Below are positions 1-7,854 of a DNA stretch of 64,000 nt, in pieces. A model generated the notes under the pieces. The model was not told where the DNA came from. It did no database searches and saw only the letters and a list, made by a program, of their open reading frames with translations. The position numbers and the translations under genes were made by a program. How positions within the stretch are numbered: position 1 is the stretch's first letter; the number at the start of each line of letters is the position of its first letter. Source of the stretch: Streptomyces sp. NBRC 110611 (GTDB lineage Bacteria > Actinomycetota > Actinomycetes > Streptomycetales > Streptomycetaceae); contig NZ_BBUY01000014.1 of the NCBI RefSeq assembly GCF_001590865.1, positions 19,291 to 83,290 of the forward strand, given 5' to 3'.

Positions 1-90
1 CCCGCCCCGGCCGGCACGCCCGCCCCGGCCGGCACGCCCGCCCCGGCCGGCACGCCCGCCCCGGCCGGCACGCCCGCCCCGGCCGGCAAC
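1..90 (+). repeat. 18-bp in-frame tandem repeat (5 units) inside fxsA
   Basis: Five head-to-tail copies of an 18-bp unit, CCCGCCCCGGCCGGCACG. The fifth ends AAC instead of ACG, and the array may continue upstream of the window. Each unit encodes the hexapeptide PAPAGT, so copy-number change would keep the frame. Confidence 0.95.
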
Positions 91-414
91 GGCCCCACGC
101 TCCAGATGGTCGGCGGGCTGCTGCTGATGCTGCCGGGCCTGCTCTCCGACGTCCTCGGTCTGCTCTGCCTCTTCCCGCCGACCGGGAAGCCGGTCCGGCG
201 CTGGGCCGAGAAGGCGCTCAGCCGGCGGCCGGCGTACGCACCGGGGTCACTCGGCGACGCCTTCCAGCAGGCCCGCGGTGGCGTCCGGCACCAGCCCGAC
301 GGCAAGGTCGTCCAGGGCGAGGTGATCCGCGAGGACGGTCCCCCGCAGCCCGGAGCGGGTGGCAGGGACCCCCGGCCGGCCCCGCGCCACCAGGACCCGC
401 CGCTGGCCGGCTGA
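1..414 (+). CDS. fxsA: FxsA-family membrane protein, 5' end outside window
   Basis: This is the C-terminal part of an FxsA-type cytoplasmic-membrane protein; the frame is open from base 1, so the start lies upstream. A hydrophobic segment (GGLLLMLPGLLSDVLGLLCL, encoded from about base 112) followed by a basic PVRRWAEKAL stretch is typical of the last membrane helix of FxsA, known in E. coli for relieving phage T7 exclusion by the F plasmid. The cellular role in actinobacteria is not established. The tail after about base 235 is hydrophilic and Gly/Pro-rich. The first 90 bases are a perfect in-frame 18-bp tandem repeat adding Pro-Ala-Pro-Ala-Gly-Thr units to the loop before the last helix. The gene converges on rbpA across a strong hairpin. 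Confidence 0.8.
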   Translation, partial: PAPAGTPAPAGTPAPAGTPAPAGTPAPAGNGPTLQMVGGLLLMLPGLLSDVLGLLCLFPPTGKPVRRWAEKALSRRPAYAPGSLGDAFQQARGGVRHQPDGKVVQGEVIREDGPPQPGAGGRDPRPAPRHQDPPLAG

Positions 415-478
415 GCACACGGATCCCGGGGCACGCGGATCCCGGGCCACGCGGATCCCGGGACACGCGGATCTTGGG
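415..478. repeat. 16-bp tandem repeat downstream of fxsA
   Basis: Four approximate copies of a 16-bp unit with core CACGCGGATCCCGGG lie directly after the fxsA stop; the fourth copy has CTT in place of CCC. They sit between the stop codon and the terminator hairpin and are non-coding. Confidence 0.85.
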
Positions 479-512
479 GCGTGTGGGATCCGGGACGTGC
501 GGGAAGGACAAC

Positions 513-561
513 ACGACAAGGGCCGGGCCACTGCGCAATGCAGTGGCCCGGCCCTTGTCGT
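513..561. terminator. Bidirectional terminator between fxsA and rbpA
   Basis: A perfect 22-bp stem (513-534 with 540-561) closes a five-base GCAAT loop. No T-run follows, which is normal for Streptomyces. Its place between two converging genes suits termination from both sides. Confidence 0.9.
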
Positions 562-580
562 CGTGCCGCGGAGCCCGCCG

Positions 581-958
581 TCAGGCGGACTTGCGGTTGC
601 TGTCGCGCGGATGCACGGCGATGTTCATGGTGCCGGAGCGCAGGACTGCCAGCCGCTCGGCCAGCACCTCCTCGAGCTCCTCGCGGGTGCGCCGCTCCAT
701 GAGCATGTCCCAGTGCGTACGCGCGGGCTTCCCCTTCTTCTCCTCAGGGCCGTCGCCATCCACCAGAAGCGAGGGTGCACCGCAAACCTTGCACTCCCAC
801 TCCGGCGGAATCTCGGCCTCAACCGAGAACGGCATCTCAAATCGATGTCCGTTCTGGCATGCGTACTCCACCGCCTGGCGCGGGGCCAGGTCGATGCCGC
901 GGTCGGTCTCGTAGCTGGTCACCACGAGGCGCGTGCCGCGGAGAGCTCGCTCACTCAT
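581..958 (-). CDS. rbpA: RNA polymerase-binding protein RbpA
   Basis: RbpA binds RNA polymerase and the principal sigma factor and stabilises the open promoter complex in actinobacteria. The 125-aa product has the family length and layout: an N-terminal stretch beginning MSERALRGTRLV, a core with CQNGH and WECKVCG cysteines (a zinc-ribbon-like fold), and a basic C-terminal helix for sigma contact (RTREELEEVLAERL). The ATG at 958 has a GGGAGG Shine-Dalgarno sequence about 11 bases upstream. The gene is alone on its strand and is followed by the hairpin at 513-561. A consensus SigR promoter lies 62 bases upstream, fitting the known control of rbpA by the disulphide-stress sigma factor in S. coelicolor. 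Confidence 0.96.
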   Translation of the reverse strand: MSERALRGTRLVVTSYETDRGIDLAPRQAVEYACQNGHRFEMPFSVEAEIPPEWECKVCGAPSLLVDGDGPEEKKGKPARTHWDMLMERRTREELEEVLAERLAVLRSGTMNIAVHPRDSNRKSA

Positions 959-1019
959 GAATCGTGCCTCCCGGGCTTGTCGCCCACAGGACAGGTGTCG
1001 CTGTCGTCGTCATCCGGTC

Positions 1020-1045
1020 AACGTCCGGTCGGCGGTGAAGATTCC
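1020..1045 (-). promoter_or_regulatory. SigR-type promoter of rbpA
   Basis: Read on the minus strand this is GGGAAT, 18 bases, then GTT, matching the SigR consensus GGAAT-N18/19-GTT at its usual spacing. The -35 lies at 1041-1045 and the -10 at 1020-1022, about 60 bases before the rbpA start. Confidence 0.85.
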
Positions 1046-1442
1046 CGAAGTCGGAATATGTGCGTCGCCCGTCGTGCCGCCCCTTGTTGTACCCACCGGC
1101 GCCCGTTTTGTCACATCTGGCAGCAGATGTCACCCAACGTCTTTCATAGTTGAGCGCGCAGTAACGGTCCGCCTGGTGGGTCAAGGGCGTATACTACCGG
1201 CCTTCATGGTCGCCTGCTAAATCGCTGCGCTTGACTGCCCTCCCACGTTGTCGGCTGTCCCGCCGTGGTGGCCATTTGTCGTTTGGCCTGGTGGCCGTTG
1301 TTTTTTGGCTTTCGCGCCGTTTCTCGGGCGTTGCCGCTGCGCGGGGCTGTACGTCGCGGGTCCGGCCCTCCGGACTGGCGTCCTGCGGGCCGGCCCCTCC
1401 CGTGGGTGGGTGGGAGAGGGTGGTGGGGGTGCACGTGATCCT
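1046..1442. other. Intergenic region between rbpA and the GDPD gene
   Basis: About 400 bases upstream of the rbpA promoter and downstream of the minus-strand GDPD gene. I see no convincing gene. A TATACT box at 1190-1195 has no -35 at a suitable distance. No strong terminator hairpin was recognised. Confidence 0.5.
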
Positions 1443-2246
1443 TTATGCGCGCACCATGGACCACTCGCGCAGGACCGTCCGCAGCGTCTCCAGGTGATCG
1501 GTCATGATGCCGTCCACTCCGAGGTCCAGCAGGCGCCGCATCCGGTCCGCGTCGTTGACCGTCCAGACGTGGACCTGCATGCCCAGGGCATGCGCGGCAC
1601 GCAGGAAGAGCGGGTCGACGACGGGGAGGCCGGACTGGCGCTCGGGTACCTGGACGCAGACCGCACTGCGCCGTACCGCCGCGCCCAGCAGCCGGTCGAG
1701 CGGCAGCACCCCGCGGCCGTACGAGCGCAGGCGGAGGCCGGCCACCCCGCGGACGCCGAGCGAGCTGGCCATCCGGCCGCCGGCCAGCCGCTGCGCCCGG
1801 GCCACCCGGGCCTCCGAGAACGAGCCGACGCACACCCGGTCCCAGGCACCGGTGCGGTGCAGCAGGTCCAGCAGCGGCGACAGGGCGGCCTCCGCCTTGA
1901 GGTCGACGTTCCAGCGCGCCTCGGGGAACTCCTCCAGCAGCTCCTCGAAGAGCGGCAGCGGTTCCCGTCCCCCGACCCGGGCCCGGCGTACGGCTCGCCA
2001 GGGGAGGTGCTCGATCGTCCCGCTGGTGTCGGTGACGCGGTCGAGCGTCGGGTCGTGGAAGGCGACCAGCTTTCCGTCCGAGGTGGCGTGCACATCGGTC
2101 TCCAGGTAGCGGTAGCCGAGGCCGACCGCGCGACGGAATGCGACGGCGGTGTTCTCCAGCCCGTCCGCGGCCCCGCCCCGGTGGGCGAAGGGGAGCGGCG
2201 TCGGGTGGTCGAGGTAGGGGTGGCGGATGCGTATCGCTCGGGTCAC
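1443..2246 (-). CDS. Glycerophosphodiester phosphodiesterase
   Basis: Hydrolyses glycerophosphodiesters from phospholipid turnover to glycerol 3-phosphate and an alcohol. The 267-aa protein shows the GDPD TIM-barrel signatures in order: HRGG at residues 22-25, an EN pair near 30, ETDVHATSDG near 49-58 (metal-binding Glu/Asp), HDPTLDR near 64-70, DLKAE near 115-119, and a late VWTVND strand. There is no signal peptide, so it is cytoplasmic. The GTG start overlaps the stop of the upstream yczE-like gene as GTGA, implying translational coupling. The role of the coupling with a YczE protein is unclear. Confidence 0.92.
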   Translation of the reverse strand: MTRAIRIRHPYLDHPTPLPFAHRGGAADGLENTAVAFRRAVGLGYRYLETDVHATSDGKLVAFHDPTLDRVTDTSGTIEHLPWRAVRRARVGGREPLPLFEELLEEFPEARWNVDLKAEAALSPLLDLLHRTGAWDRVCVGSFSEARVARAQRLAGGRMASSLGVRGVAGLRLRSYGRGVLPLDRLLGAAVRRSAVCVQVPERQSGLPVVDPLFLRAAHALGMQVHVWTVNDADRMRRLLDLGVDGIMTDHLETLRTVLREWSMVRA

Positions 2247-2926
2247 TCCGGCAGTATCGCGCGCTCAGGTGACGTGTCGGCGCGGGCCACCACCCGGGAC
2301 GGCTGCTGCTCGAGTCCCTTGATCGCGCAGGCGCGGAGGAAGAACTGTGCCAGCGGGCCGATGGCCAGGGCGTAGAGCACGGTGCCGGCGCCGAGGGAGC
2401 CGCCGAGCAGGAAGCCGGCCGCCAGTACCGTCACCTCGATGCAGGTCCGCACCAGCCGGACCGGGCGGCCGGTGCGGAGGTGCAGCCCGGTCATCAGCCC
2501 GTCGCGCGGACCCGGGCCGAAGCGGGCGGAGATGTACAGACCGGTCGCGGCGCCGTTGAGGAGGACGGCGAAGGCCAGCAGCGGGATACGGGCGCCGAGC
2601 GCGTGCAGCTGGGGCACCCAGGCCAGGGTCGCGTCCATCACGACTCCGAGGATCACCACGTTGGAGACCGTGCCCAGGCCGGGGCGCTGGCGCAGGGGGA
2701 TCCACAGCAGCAGGATCAGCGCGCCGGACACGATGGTGACCATGCCGATCGAAAGTCCGGTGTGATGGGAAATGCCCTGATTCAGTACGCTCCATGGCTC
2801 CAGCCCCAGGTCGGCGCGGACCATCAGGCCCATACTCACGCCGTACAGCACCAGGCCCGTGTAGAGCTGGATCAGCCGGCGCGCCAGCAGGCCCCGCTGT
2901 GGGCCGCCTCGCCTCGTCGTGGACAC
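2243..2926 (-). CDS. YczE/YitT-type integral membrane protein
   Basis: A polytopic membrane protein of the YczE group, about 227 aa with five or six hydrophobic segments and the family motifs MVRADLGLEPWSVL near the N-terminus and RFGPGPRDGLM mid-protein. The GTG start at 2926 is chosen because an AGGAGGGGG ribosome site lies just upstream; an ATG at 3028 would overlap the divergent regulator and lacks a site. YczE genes are often paired with MocR-type regulators of the YczR subgroup, and exactly that arrangement occurs here, so the neighbouring gene at 3027 probably controls this one. The substrate is unknown. The stop codon overlaps the GDPD start. Confidence 0.85.
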   Translation of the reverse strand: MSTTRRGGPQRGLLARRLIQLYTGLVLYGVSMGLMVRADLGLEPWSVLNQGISHHTGLSIGMVTIVSGALILLLWIPLRQRPGLGTVSNVVILGVVMDATLAWVPQLHALGARIPLLAFAVLLNGAATGLYISARFGPGPRDGLMTGLHLRTGRPVRLVRTCIEVTVLAAGFLLGGSLGAGTVLYALAIGPLAQFFLRACAIKGLEQQPSRVVARADTSPERAILPE

Positions 2927-2970
2927 GGAATTCCCCCTCCTGGCAGGATTGGACCGACGCGTGACACCAT

Positions 2971-2982
2971 CTGGCATGCCAG
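2971..2982. promoter_or_regulatory. Palindrome in the yczE/mocR intergenic region
   Basis: A perfect 12-bp palindrome, CTGGCATGCCAG, lies between the divergent yczE-like and MocR genes, with a further CCTGGCAGG at 2939-2947. These are candidate operator elements for the MocR regulator; binding is inferred from position only. Confidence 0.45.
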
Positions 2983-3026
2983 GGCTCGAAATGTAGAGCC
3001 AATCCGGGGAAGGTGGACTGATCTTC

Positions 3027-4532
3027 ATGGCTCAGTGGACTTCAGCGGTGGGGGCGCCGCAACTCGCCCGGCTGCTCCGGTCGCAGGACGCGCCCGCCGC
3101 CCAACCCGCCCCCGGCGGGCGCCGGTTGCCCGCCTACCGCAGCCTCGCCGACGGCGTCCGCCTCCTCGTCCTCGAAGGACGGGTACCGGTCGCCGCCCGG
3201 CTGCCCGCCGAGCGCGAGCTGGCCGCGGCCCTCGGCGTCAGCCGCACCACCGTCGCGGCCGCCTACGAAGCGCTGCGCGCCGAGGGGTTCCTGGACTCCC
3301 GGCGCGGCTCCGGCAGCTGGACCGCCGTCCCGGCCGGCAACCCGCTGCCCACCCGCGGTCTGGAGCCGCTGCCGCCGGAGGCCGCCGGCTCCATGATCGA
3401 CCTCGGCTGCGCCGCCCTCCCGGCCCCCGAGCCCTGGCTCACCCGCGCCGTCCAGGGCGCCATGGCCGACCTCCCGCTCTACGCCCACACCCATGGCGAC
3501 TACCCCGCCGGTCTGCCCGTGCTGCGCCAGGCCCTCGCCGACCGCTACACCGCCCGCGGCATCCCCACCATGCCCGAACAGATCATGGTGACCACGGGGG
3601 CGATGGGCGCGGTCGCGGCGATCTGCCGCCTCTGTACCGCCCCCGGGGAGCGGGTGGCCGTCGACTCGCCCTCGTACGCCAACATCCTCCAGCTGATGCG
3701 GGACGCCGGCGCCCGGCTGGTCCCGGTCGCCCTGGCGGAGCGGCTGGCCGGCTGGGACATCCCGGCCTGGCGCCAGGTGATGCGCGACGCCGCACCCCGT
3801 ATGGCGTATGTCGTCGCCGACTTCCACAACCCCACCGGCACCCTCGCCACCGAGGAGCAGCGCCGCCGGATGGTCGACGCCGCACGGTCGGCCGGCACCC
3901 TGCTCGTCGTCGACGAGACCATGACCGAACTCCAGCTGGACCCGGACCTGGAACCGCCCCGCCCGGTCTGCGCGTTCGACCCCGCCGGCAGCGCCGTGAT
4001 CACCGTCGGCTCGGCGAGCAAGGCGTTCTGGGCCGGGATGCGGATCGGCTGGGTGCGCGCCGCGCCCGACATCATCCGCAGCCTGGTCGCCGCCCGCGCC
4101 TACTCCGACCTGGGCTCACCGGTCCTCGAACAGCTCGCCATCGCCTCCCTGTTGGCGGGCGACGGCTGGGAGCAGGCCGTCCGCATCCGCCGTGACCAGG
4201 CCCGGGAGAACCGCGACGCGATCGTCGACGCCCTCCAACGGCACCTGCCCGACTGGGAGTTCAGCGTTCCGCGCGGCGGCCTCACGCTCTGGGCGCGCAC
4301 GGGCGGGCTCTCCGGCTCCCGGATCGCCGAGGCGGGGGAGCGGCTCGGGGTGCGGGTGCCCTCCGGCCCGCGGTTCGGCGTCGACGGCGCCTTCGAGGGC
4401 TTCGTACGGCTGCCGTTCACGGTCAGCGGAGCGGTCGCCGACGAGGCCGCGGTCCGGCTGGCCGGCGCCGCGCGCCTGGTCGCGACGGGCGCGCCCGCGG
4501 ACACCGGGGTACGGCACACCTTCGTCGCCTGA
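3027..4532 (+). CDS. MocR/GntR-type regulator with aminotransferase domain (YczR-like)
   Basis: A 501-aa MocR-family transcription factor: an N-terminal GntR winged helix-turn-helix (residues about 35-105, with the recognition region LGVSRTTVAAAYEALRAEG) joined to a fold-type I aminotransferase domain (about 125-480). The PLP-binding motif SASKAFWAGMRIGW is intact and its lysine is residue 332, so cofactor binding is expected; in this family the domain senses PLP or an amino compound rather than acting as an enzyme. The ATG at 3027 is the first in frame. Its divergent neighbour is a YczE protein, the association that defines the YczR subgroup. The effector is unknown. Confidence 0.9.
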   Translation: MAQWTSAVGAPQLARLLRSQDAPAAQPAPGGRRLPAYRSLADGVRLLVLEGRVPVAARLPAERELAAALGVSRTTVAAAYEALRAEGFLDSRRGSGSWTAVPAGNPLPTRGLEPLPPEAAGSMIDLGCAALPAPEPWLTRAVQGAMADLPLYAHTHGDYPAGLPVLRQALADRYTARGIPTMPEQIMVTTGAMGAVAAICRLCTAPGERVAVDSPSYANILQLMRDAGARLVPVALAERLAGWDIPAWRQVMRDAAPRMAYVVADFHNPTGTLATEEQRRRMVDAARSAGTLLVVDETMTELQLDPDLEPPRPVCAFDPAGSAVITVGSASKAFWAGMRIGWVRAAPDIIRSLVAARAYSDLGSPVLEQLAIASLLAGDGWEQAVRIRRDQARENRDAIVDALQRHLPDWEFSVPRGGLTLWARTGGLSGSRIAEAGERLGVRVPSGPRFGVDGAFEGFVRLPFTVSGAVADEAAVRLAGAARLVATGAPADTGVRHTFVA

Positions 4533-4585
4533 CGGCCCGTCACTCGTGATTCAGGGCTGATCCGGGCTGACCCATCGGACAGGCC

Positions 4586-6262
4586 CTAGGCGGTACGGGA
4601 TTCGCCGCCCTTGACGATCGTCACATGGGACGTCGCGCCCACCGGCTCGGCCGTGCCGCTGCCGCCCGCCGTCCCGTCCGCAGCCGTTCCCGGCGCGTCC
4701 GCTGTGCCCGCGGCGTCCGCCGTACCGGCCGGCATCGTACGTTCCGGCAGCAGTGCCAGCACGGCCTGCCGGTGCGTCTCGCTCGTCGCGTCGTCGAGCG
4801 GGTCGGGGGTCGCCGGCACCTGTAGTCGCAGGACGGGCGCGGTGCCCAGCCGCGCATAGCCGCGTCCCGGCGGCACCTGTGCGGTCGGCGTGGTGTGCGG
4901 CGGCGCCCCGAGCACCACCCGTACCTCATCCGCGGTGGCGGGACCGAGCACCACCCGGGCCTTGGTGTGGGCCCGCACCGGATCGCTGAGCAGATCGGCG
5001 CCGTCGAACTGGTCGGCCACCACCACCGTGACATGGGCCGCCCGGCCGTGCCGCAGCGGCACTTGCAGCCACCGCTGCGGATCGTCCCGGCCCTCCGCGG
5101 CCGCGACATGGGTCAGTACCGTCAGCCGGTCCACGATGATCCACAGCGGCCGGCGGGTGTCGTCCGGTGCGGGACGGCCCTCCTGCCGCGCCCGGTTCGC
5201 CACGATCAGCCGCCGCTCGGTCTCGTGCGACGCCCACTCCAGCGTCGCCAGCGCCCCGGCCAGCCCGCTCTCCACCGCCAGTACGCCCTGCCGCCCGACC
5301 AGACACCCGAACTCGCCGGTGCCCGCGCCGTCGACGACCAGCACCTCGCCGTGGTGCAGCGCCTGCAGGGCGATCGAGCGCAGCAGCGTCGTGGTGCCGG
5401 TTCCCGGCTGCCCCAGGGCCAGCAGGTGCGGCTCGGTGGAGCGCGGCCCGGTGCGCCAGACCACCGGCGGTACGTCCCGGGTCTCCGCCCCGGCCGTGAC
5501 CGGCAGGGTCCGCTGCACGGCGTCCGGGTCGGTGAAGCCGAGCACCGTCTCACCGGGCGAGGTGACGAAGCGCTGCGCCGCGATGTCGGTGGGCAGCGCA
5601 GCGAGCACCGTCACCGTGAGCTGATTGGCCAGTTCGTCCCAGGCGAAGTGGTACTCCCGGCCGCGTCCGGCCTTGGCGTACAGCACCTGCTCGATACGGG
5701 ACCGGGCGTGGCTCTCGCCGTCGGTGAAGTACGGCGGGTATCTCAGCCGCAGGCGCTCCAGCCGCCCGCGCTCGTCGAAGGAGTGGTCGACGAAGGCCCG
5801 CGCCCAGTCACCGCCGTGCGCGTACAGCGGACCGGGGTCACCCTCGGCGGACAGGTACGGCACCAGGGCCTCGTACAGGGACCGCAGCCGCTCGTCCACC
5901 GCCTCGCCCGGGCCGGTCTCCGCCGGGGGGCGCTCCCGTCCGGCCCACGCGCCCGCGGCCATCGCCGCGATCAGCGCGAGCAGCGGCCCGTACGGGACCA
6001 GGGCCACCACCAGCACGCACGCGCCGAGGAAGCACAGCAGCGGACCGCGGCTCTCCCTGGGTGTCTCGGCCCACCGCCCCCGGCCGGCCACCGCCAGGCG
6101 GCGCAGTCCCCGGCCGATGGTGAGCAGCGGGTGGAACACATCGGAGGCACTGTCGAGGGCGGTACGCGCGAGATCGCGACCGCGGGCGAGCGAGGCACGG
6201 TCGGCCATACGGGCGAACGGTGCACTGTCGGTGAGGATACGGGGCAGAGGGCGCCGGGCCAC
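4586..6262 (-). CDS. sffA: FtsK/SpoIIIE-like DNA translocase homologue SffA
   Basis: In S. coelicolor SffA is an FtsK/SpoIIIE-related protein brought to sporulation septa by the small membrane protein SmeA, where it aids chromosome segregation into spores. The 558-aa product starts at a GTG (6262) with AGGAGAAG upstream. Two hydrophobic segments at about residues 73-107 precede a cytoplasmic NTPase domain. The P-loop region reads GQPGTGTTTL (residues 284-293), with Thr where the Walker A Lys is expected, and the Walker B-like strand WIIVDRL (near 374-380) has Arg after the Asp. The C-terminal 50 residues are low-complexity Ala/Gly/Thr. It follows smeA on the same strand by about 190 bases, as in S. 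coelicolor. Activity of the altered motor site is uncertain. Confidence 0.85.
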   Translation of the reverse strand: MARRPLPRILTDSAPFARMADRASLARGRDLARTALDSASDVFHPLLTIGRGLRRLAVAGRGRWAETPRESRGPLLCFLGACVLVVALVPYGPLLALIAAMAAGAWAGRERPPAETGPGEAVDERLRSLYEALVPYLSAEGDPGPLYAHGGDWARAFVDHSFDERGRLERLRLRYPPYFTDGESHARSRIEQVLYAKAGRGREYHFAWDELANQLTVTVLAALPTDIAAQRFVTSPGETVLGFTDPDAVQRTLPVTAGAETRDVPPVVWRTGPRSTEPHLLALGQPGTGTTTLLRSIALQALHHGEVLVVDGAGTGEFGCLVGRQGVLAVESGLAGALATLEWASHETERRLIVANRARQEGRPAPDDTRRPLWIIVDRLTVLTHVAAAEGRDDPQRWLQVPLRHGRAAHVTVVVADQFDGADLLSDPVRAHTKARVVLGPATADEVRVVLGAPPHTTPTAQVPPGRGYARLGTAPVLRLQVPATPDPLDDATSETHRQAVLALLPERTMPAGTADAAGTADAPGTAADGTAGGSGTAEPVGATSHVTIVKGGESRTA

Positions 6263-6455
6263 GTCTTCTCCTGGTGATCGTGCGGTGGTCGGGGGGCTCG
6301 GCGTGGGCGGCGAGCCGGGGCGGGGTTCGAACGCGGAGCCGCCCGGACGGGACCTGGAGCGGCCCGTTCGGGCGGAACCCGTGGCGGTGCGCCGGAGGAG
6401 GATGCCGGGGCGGACGCCGGGCGGACCGCTCCAGGGGGACATCCCCGGAGCATGC

Positions 6456-6650
6456 CTAGAGCTTGATCCCTCCTAGGAGGCTCGCCAGGCTCGCGCCGCC
6501 GGCCTTGATGCTGGGGGCGATGGCGGAGCTGGCGAGATAGAACCCGAAGAGCGCGGAGACCAGGGCGTGGGACGGTTTGAGGCCGTCTTTGCGGAAGAAG
6601 AGGAAGACGATGGTACCGAGCAGGACGACGCCGGAAATGGACAGAATCAT
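6456..6650 (-). CDS. smeA: Small membrane protein SmeA
   Basis: A 64-aa protein starting MILSISGVVLLGTIVFLFF, with one N-terminal membrane helix, a short KDGLKPSHALV linker and a second hydrophobic stretch ending GGIKL. Length, topology and position upstream of sffA match SmeA, which recruits SffA to sporulation septa in S. coelicolor. The start at 6650 has a GGAGAGAA site just upstream; an in-frame start 24 codons earlier lacks one and would add a hydrophilic extension. smeA is reported to be under sporulation control; no whi-type promoter was resolved here. Confidence 0.85.
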   Translation of the reverse strand: MILSISGVVLLGTIVFLFFRKDGLKPSHALVSALFGFYLASSAIAPSIKAGGASLASLLGGIKL

Positions 6651-6843
6651 GGGGGTTCTCTCCTGGGTGTGGGGACGGTCACCATGAGTTCTTCCAGCCT
6701 CACAGTACGTATCAAGCCGCAAAAAGCTGCAAACGGGTGATTAATCGTTGAAATTCCCTATATGGGTGCAGCTTTCGGGTGTGTCACCTCGGCCTGTCGT
6801 CGGCGTGTCGCGCCCCGCCTCCACCTACCGGCACAATCGTCGG

Positions 6844-7311
6844 GTGTCGAAGTCGAAGCCGAAGAAGGCGAAGAAGAATCCGCAGACCGGGGCGCCGCAC
6901 GCGCCGCGCCGTCCGGCGGCCGTCAACCCCACCGCACCCTGCCCCTGCGGGCGCGCGGAGGCCTACCGCGACTGCTGCGGGGCATGCCACGAGGGGCGTG
7001 TCAGCGCGCCCACCGCGGAGCGGCTGATGCGCTCGCGCTACAGCGCCTTCGCCGTCGGCGACACCGCCTACCTGCTGCGCACCTGGCATCCGGCGACCCG
7101 CCCCGCCACCCTCGACCTCGAACCCGCACAGCGCTGGACCGGGCTCGACATCCTCGGCACGAGCGGCGGCACCGCCTTCCACGACGAAGGCACCGTGGAA
7201 TTCCGCGCCCACTACAGCCTGCACGGGCACACCGGCAGCCAGTACGAGCACAGCCGCTTCGTCCGCGAGCAGGGCGAGTGGCTCTACGTGGACGCTCTGT
7301 CCGGGGTCTGA
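6844..7311 (+). CDS. YchJ/UPF0225-family protein with SEC-C-type zinc motif
   Basis: A 155-aa YchJ-like protein. After a Lys-rich start (SKSKPKKAKK) it has the SEC-C zinc motif CPCGRAEAYRDCCG, then the conserved TAERLMRSRYSAFAVGD segment and an NTF2-like fold ending in EHSRFVREQGEWLYVD. Biochemical function is not established for this family. The GTG at 6844 is the best start, because upstream in-frame codons give a non-conserved extension. No clear ribosome site precedes it, so it may be translated leaderless. It converges on the S4-domain gene. Confidence 0.85.
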   Translation: MSKSKPKKAKKNPQTGAPHAPRRPAAVNPTAPCPCGRAEAYRDCCGACHEGRVSAPTAERLMRSRYSAFAVGDTAYLLRTWHPATRPATLDLEPAQRWTGLDILGTSGGTAFHDEGTVEFRAHYSLHGHTGSQYEHSRFVREQGEWLYVDALSGV

Positions 7312-7410
7312 ATCCAGAGCCCCTGCCCGGGGCGTGAGTTCGGAGCGTCCCCGGGGCCTGAGCTCAGGGCCGCCCCCGTCCCGCTCCCGGCCCCGTGCTG
7401 CCAGCGGGTG

Positions 7411-7785
7411 TCAGCGTCCGCGCAGCTGGTCGATCTCGCGGCGGTCGCGCTTGGTCGGGCGGCCGGTGCCACGGTCGCGAAGGCCCGTCATCGGAACCTC
7501 GACCCGCGGCGGGGGCGGCGGGCTGTTGTCGACGAAGCACTCGGCGGCGACGGCCGCGCCCACCCGCTTGCGCACCAGCCGTGACACGACCACGATCCGC
7601 TCCCGCCCGGCGTGCCGCAGCCGCACCTCGTCGCCGGGACGCACGGCATGGGCCGGCTTCACCCGCTCGCCGTTGACGCGTACGTGCCCCGCACGGCAGG
7701 CCGCGGCGGCCAGCGAACGCGTCTTGGTGAGCCGCACGGACCAGATCCAGCTGTCGATGCGGGTGATCCCCTCGTCAGAAGCCAT
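7411..7785 (-). CDS. S4-domain RNA-binding protein (Hsp15-like)
   Basis: A 124-aa protein with an N-terminal S4 RNA-binding domain (residues about 8-68; motif RIDSWIWSVRLTKTRSLAAA followed by GHVRVNGERVKP) and a basic C-terminus. Hsp15 (HslR) of E. coli binds stalled 50S subunits carrying nascent chains, and this is the closest family; in Streptomyces the role is inferred. The ATG at 7785 is the only plausible start. It lies upstream of and parallel to ku, separated by about 70 bases. Confidence 0.85.
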   Translation of the reverse strand: MASDEGITRIDSWIWSVRLTKTRSLAAAACRAGHVRVNGERVKPAHAVRPGDEVRLRHAGRERIVVVSRLVRKRVGAAVAAECFVDNSPPPPPRVEVPMTGLRDRGTGRPTKRDRREIDQLRGR

Positions 7786-7854
7786 ACCCAGACTCTAGAA
7801 CGGGTGCCGGGGCGGGCGGCGGAACGGGGGCTGGTGCCGGCGGGCGGCGGAGCG

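Noticed and set aside
1150..1195. Promoter TTGAGC...TATACT
   Set aside because: The spacing of 34 bases is far too long for a sigma-70-type promoter.
2480..4195. 571-codon plus-strand frame
   Set aside because: Arg/Pro-rich shadow of the MocR gene in another frame; no conserved motif.
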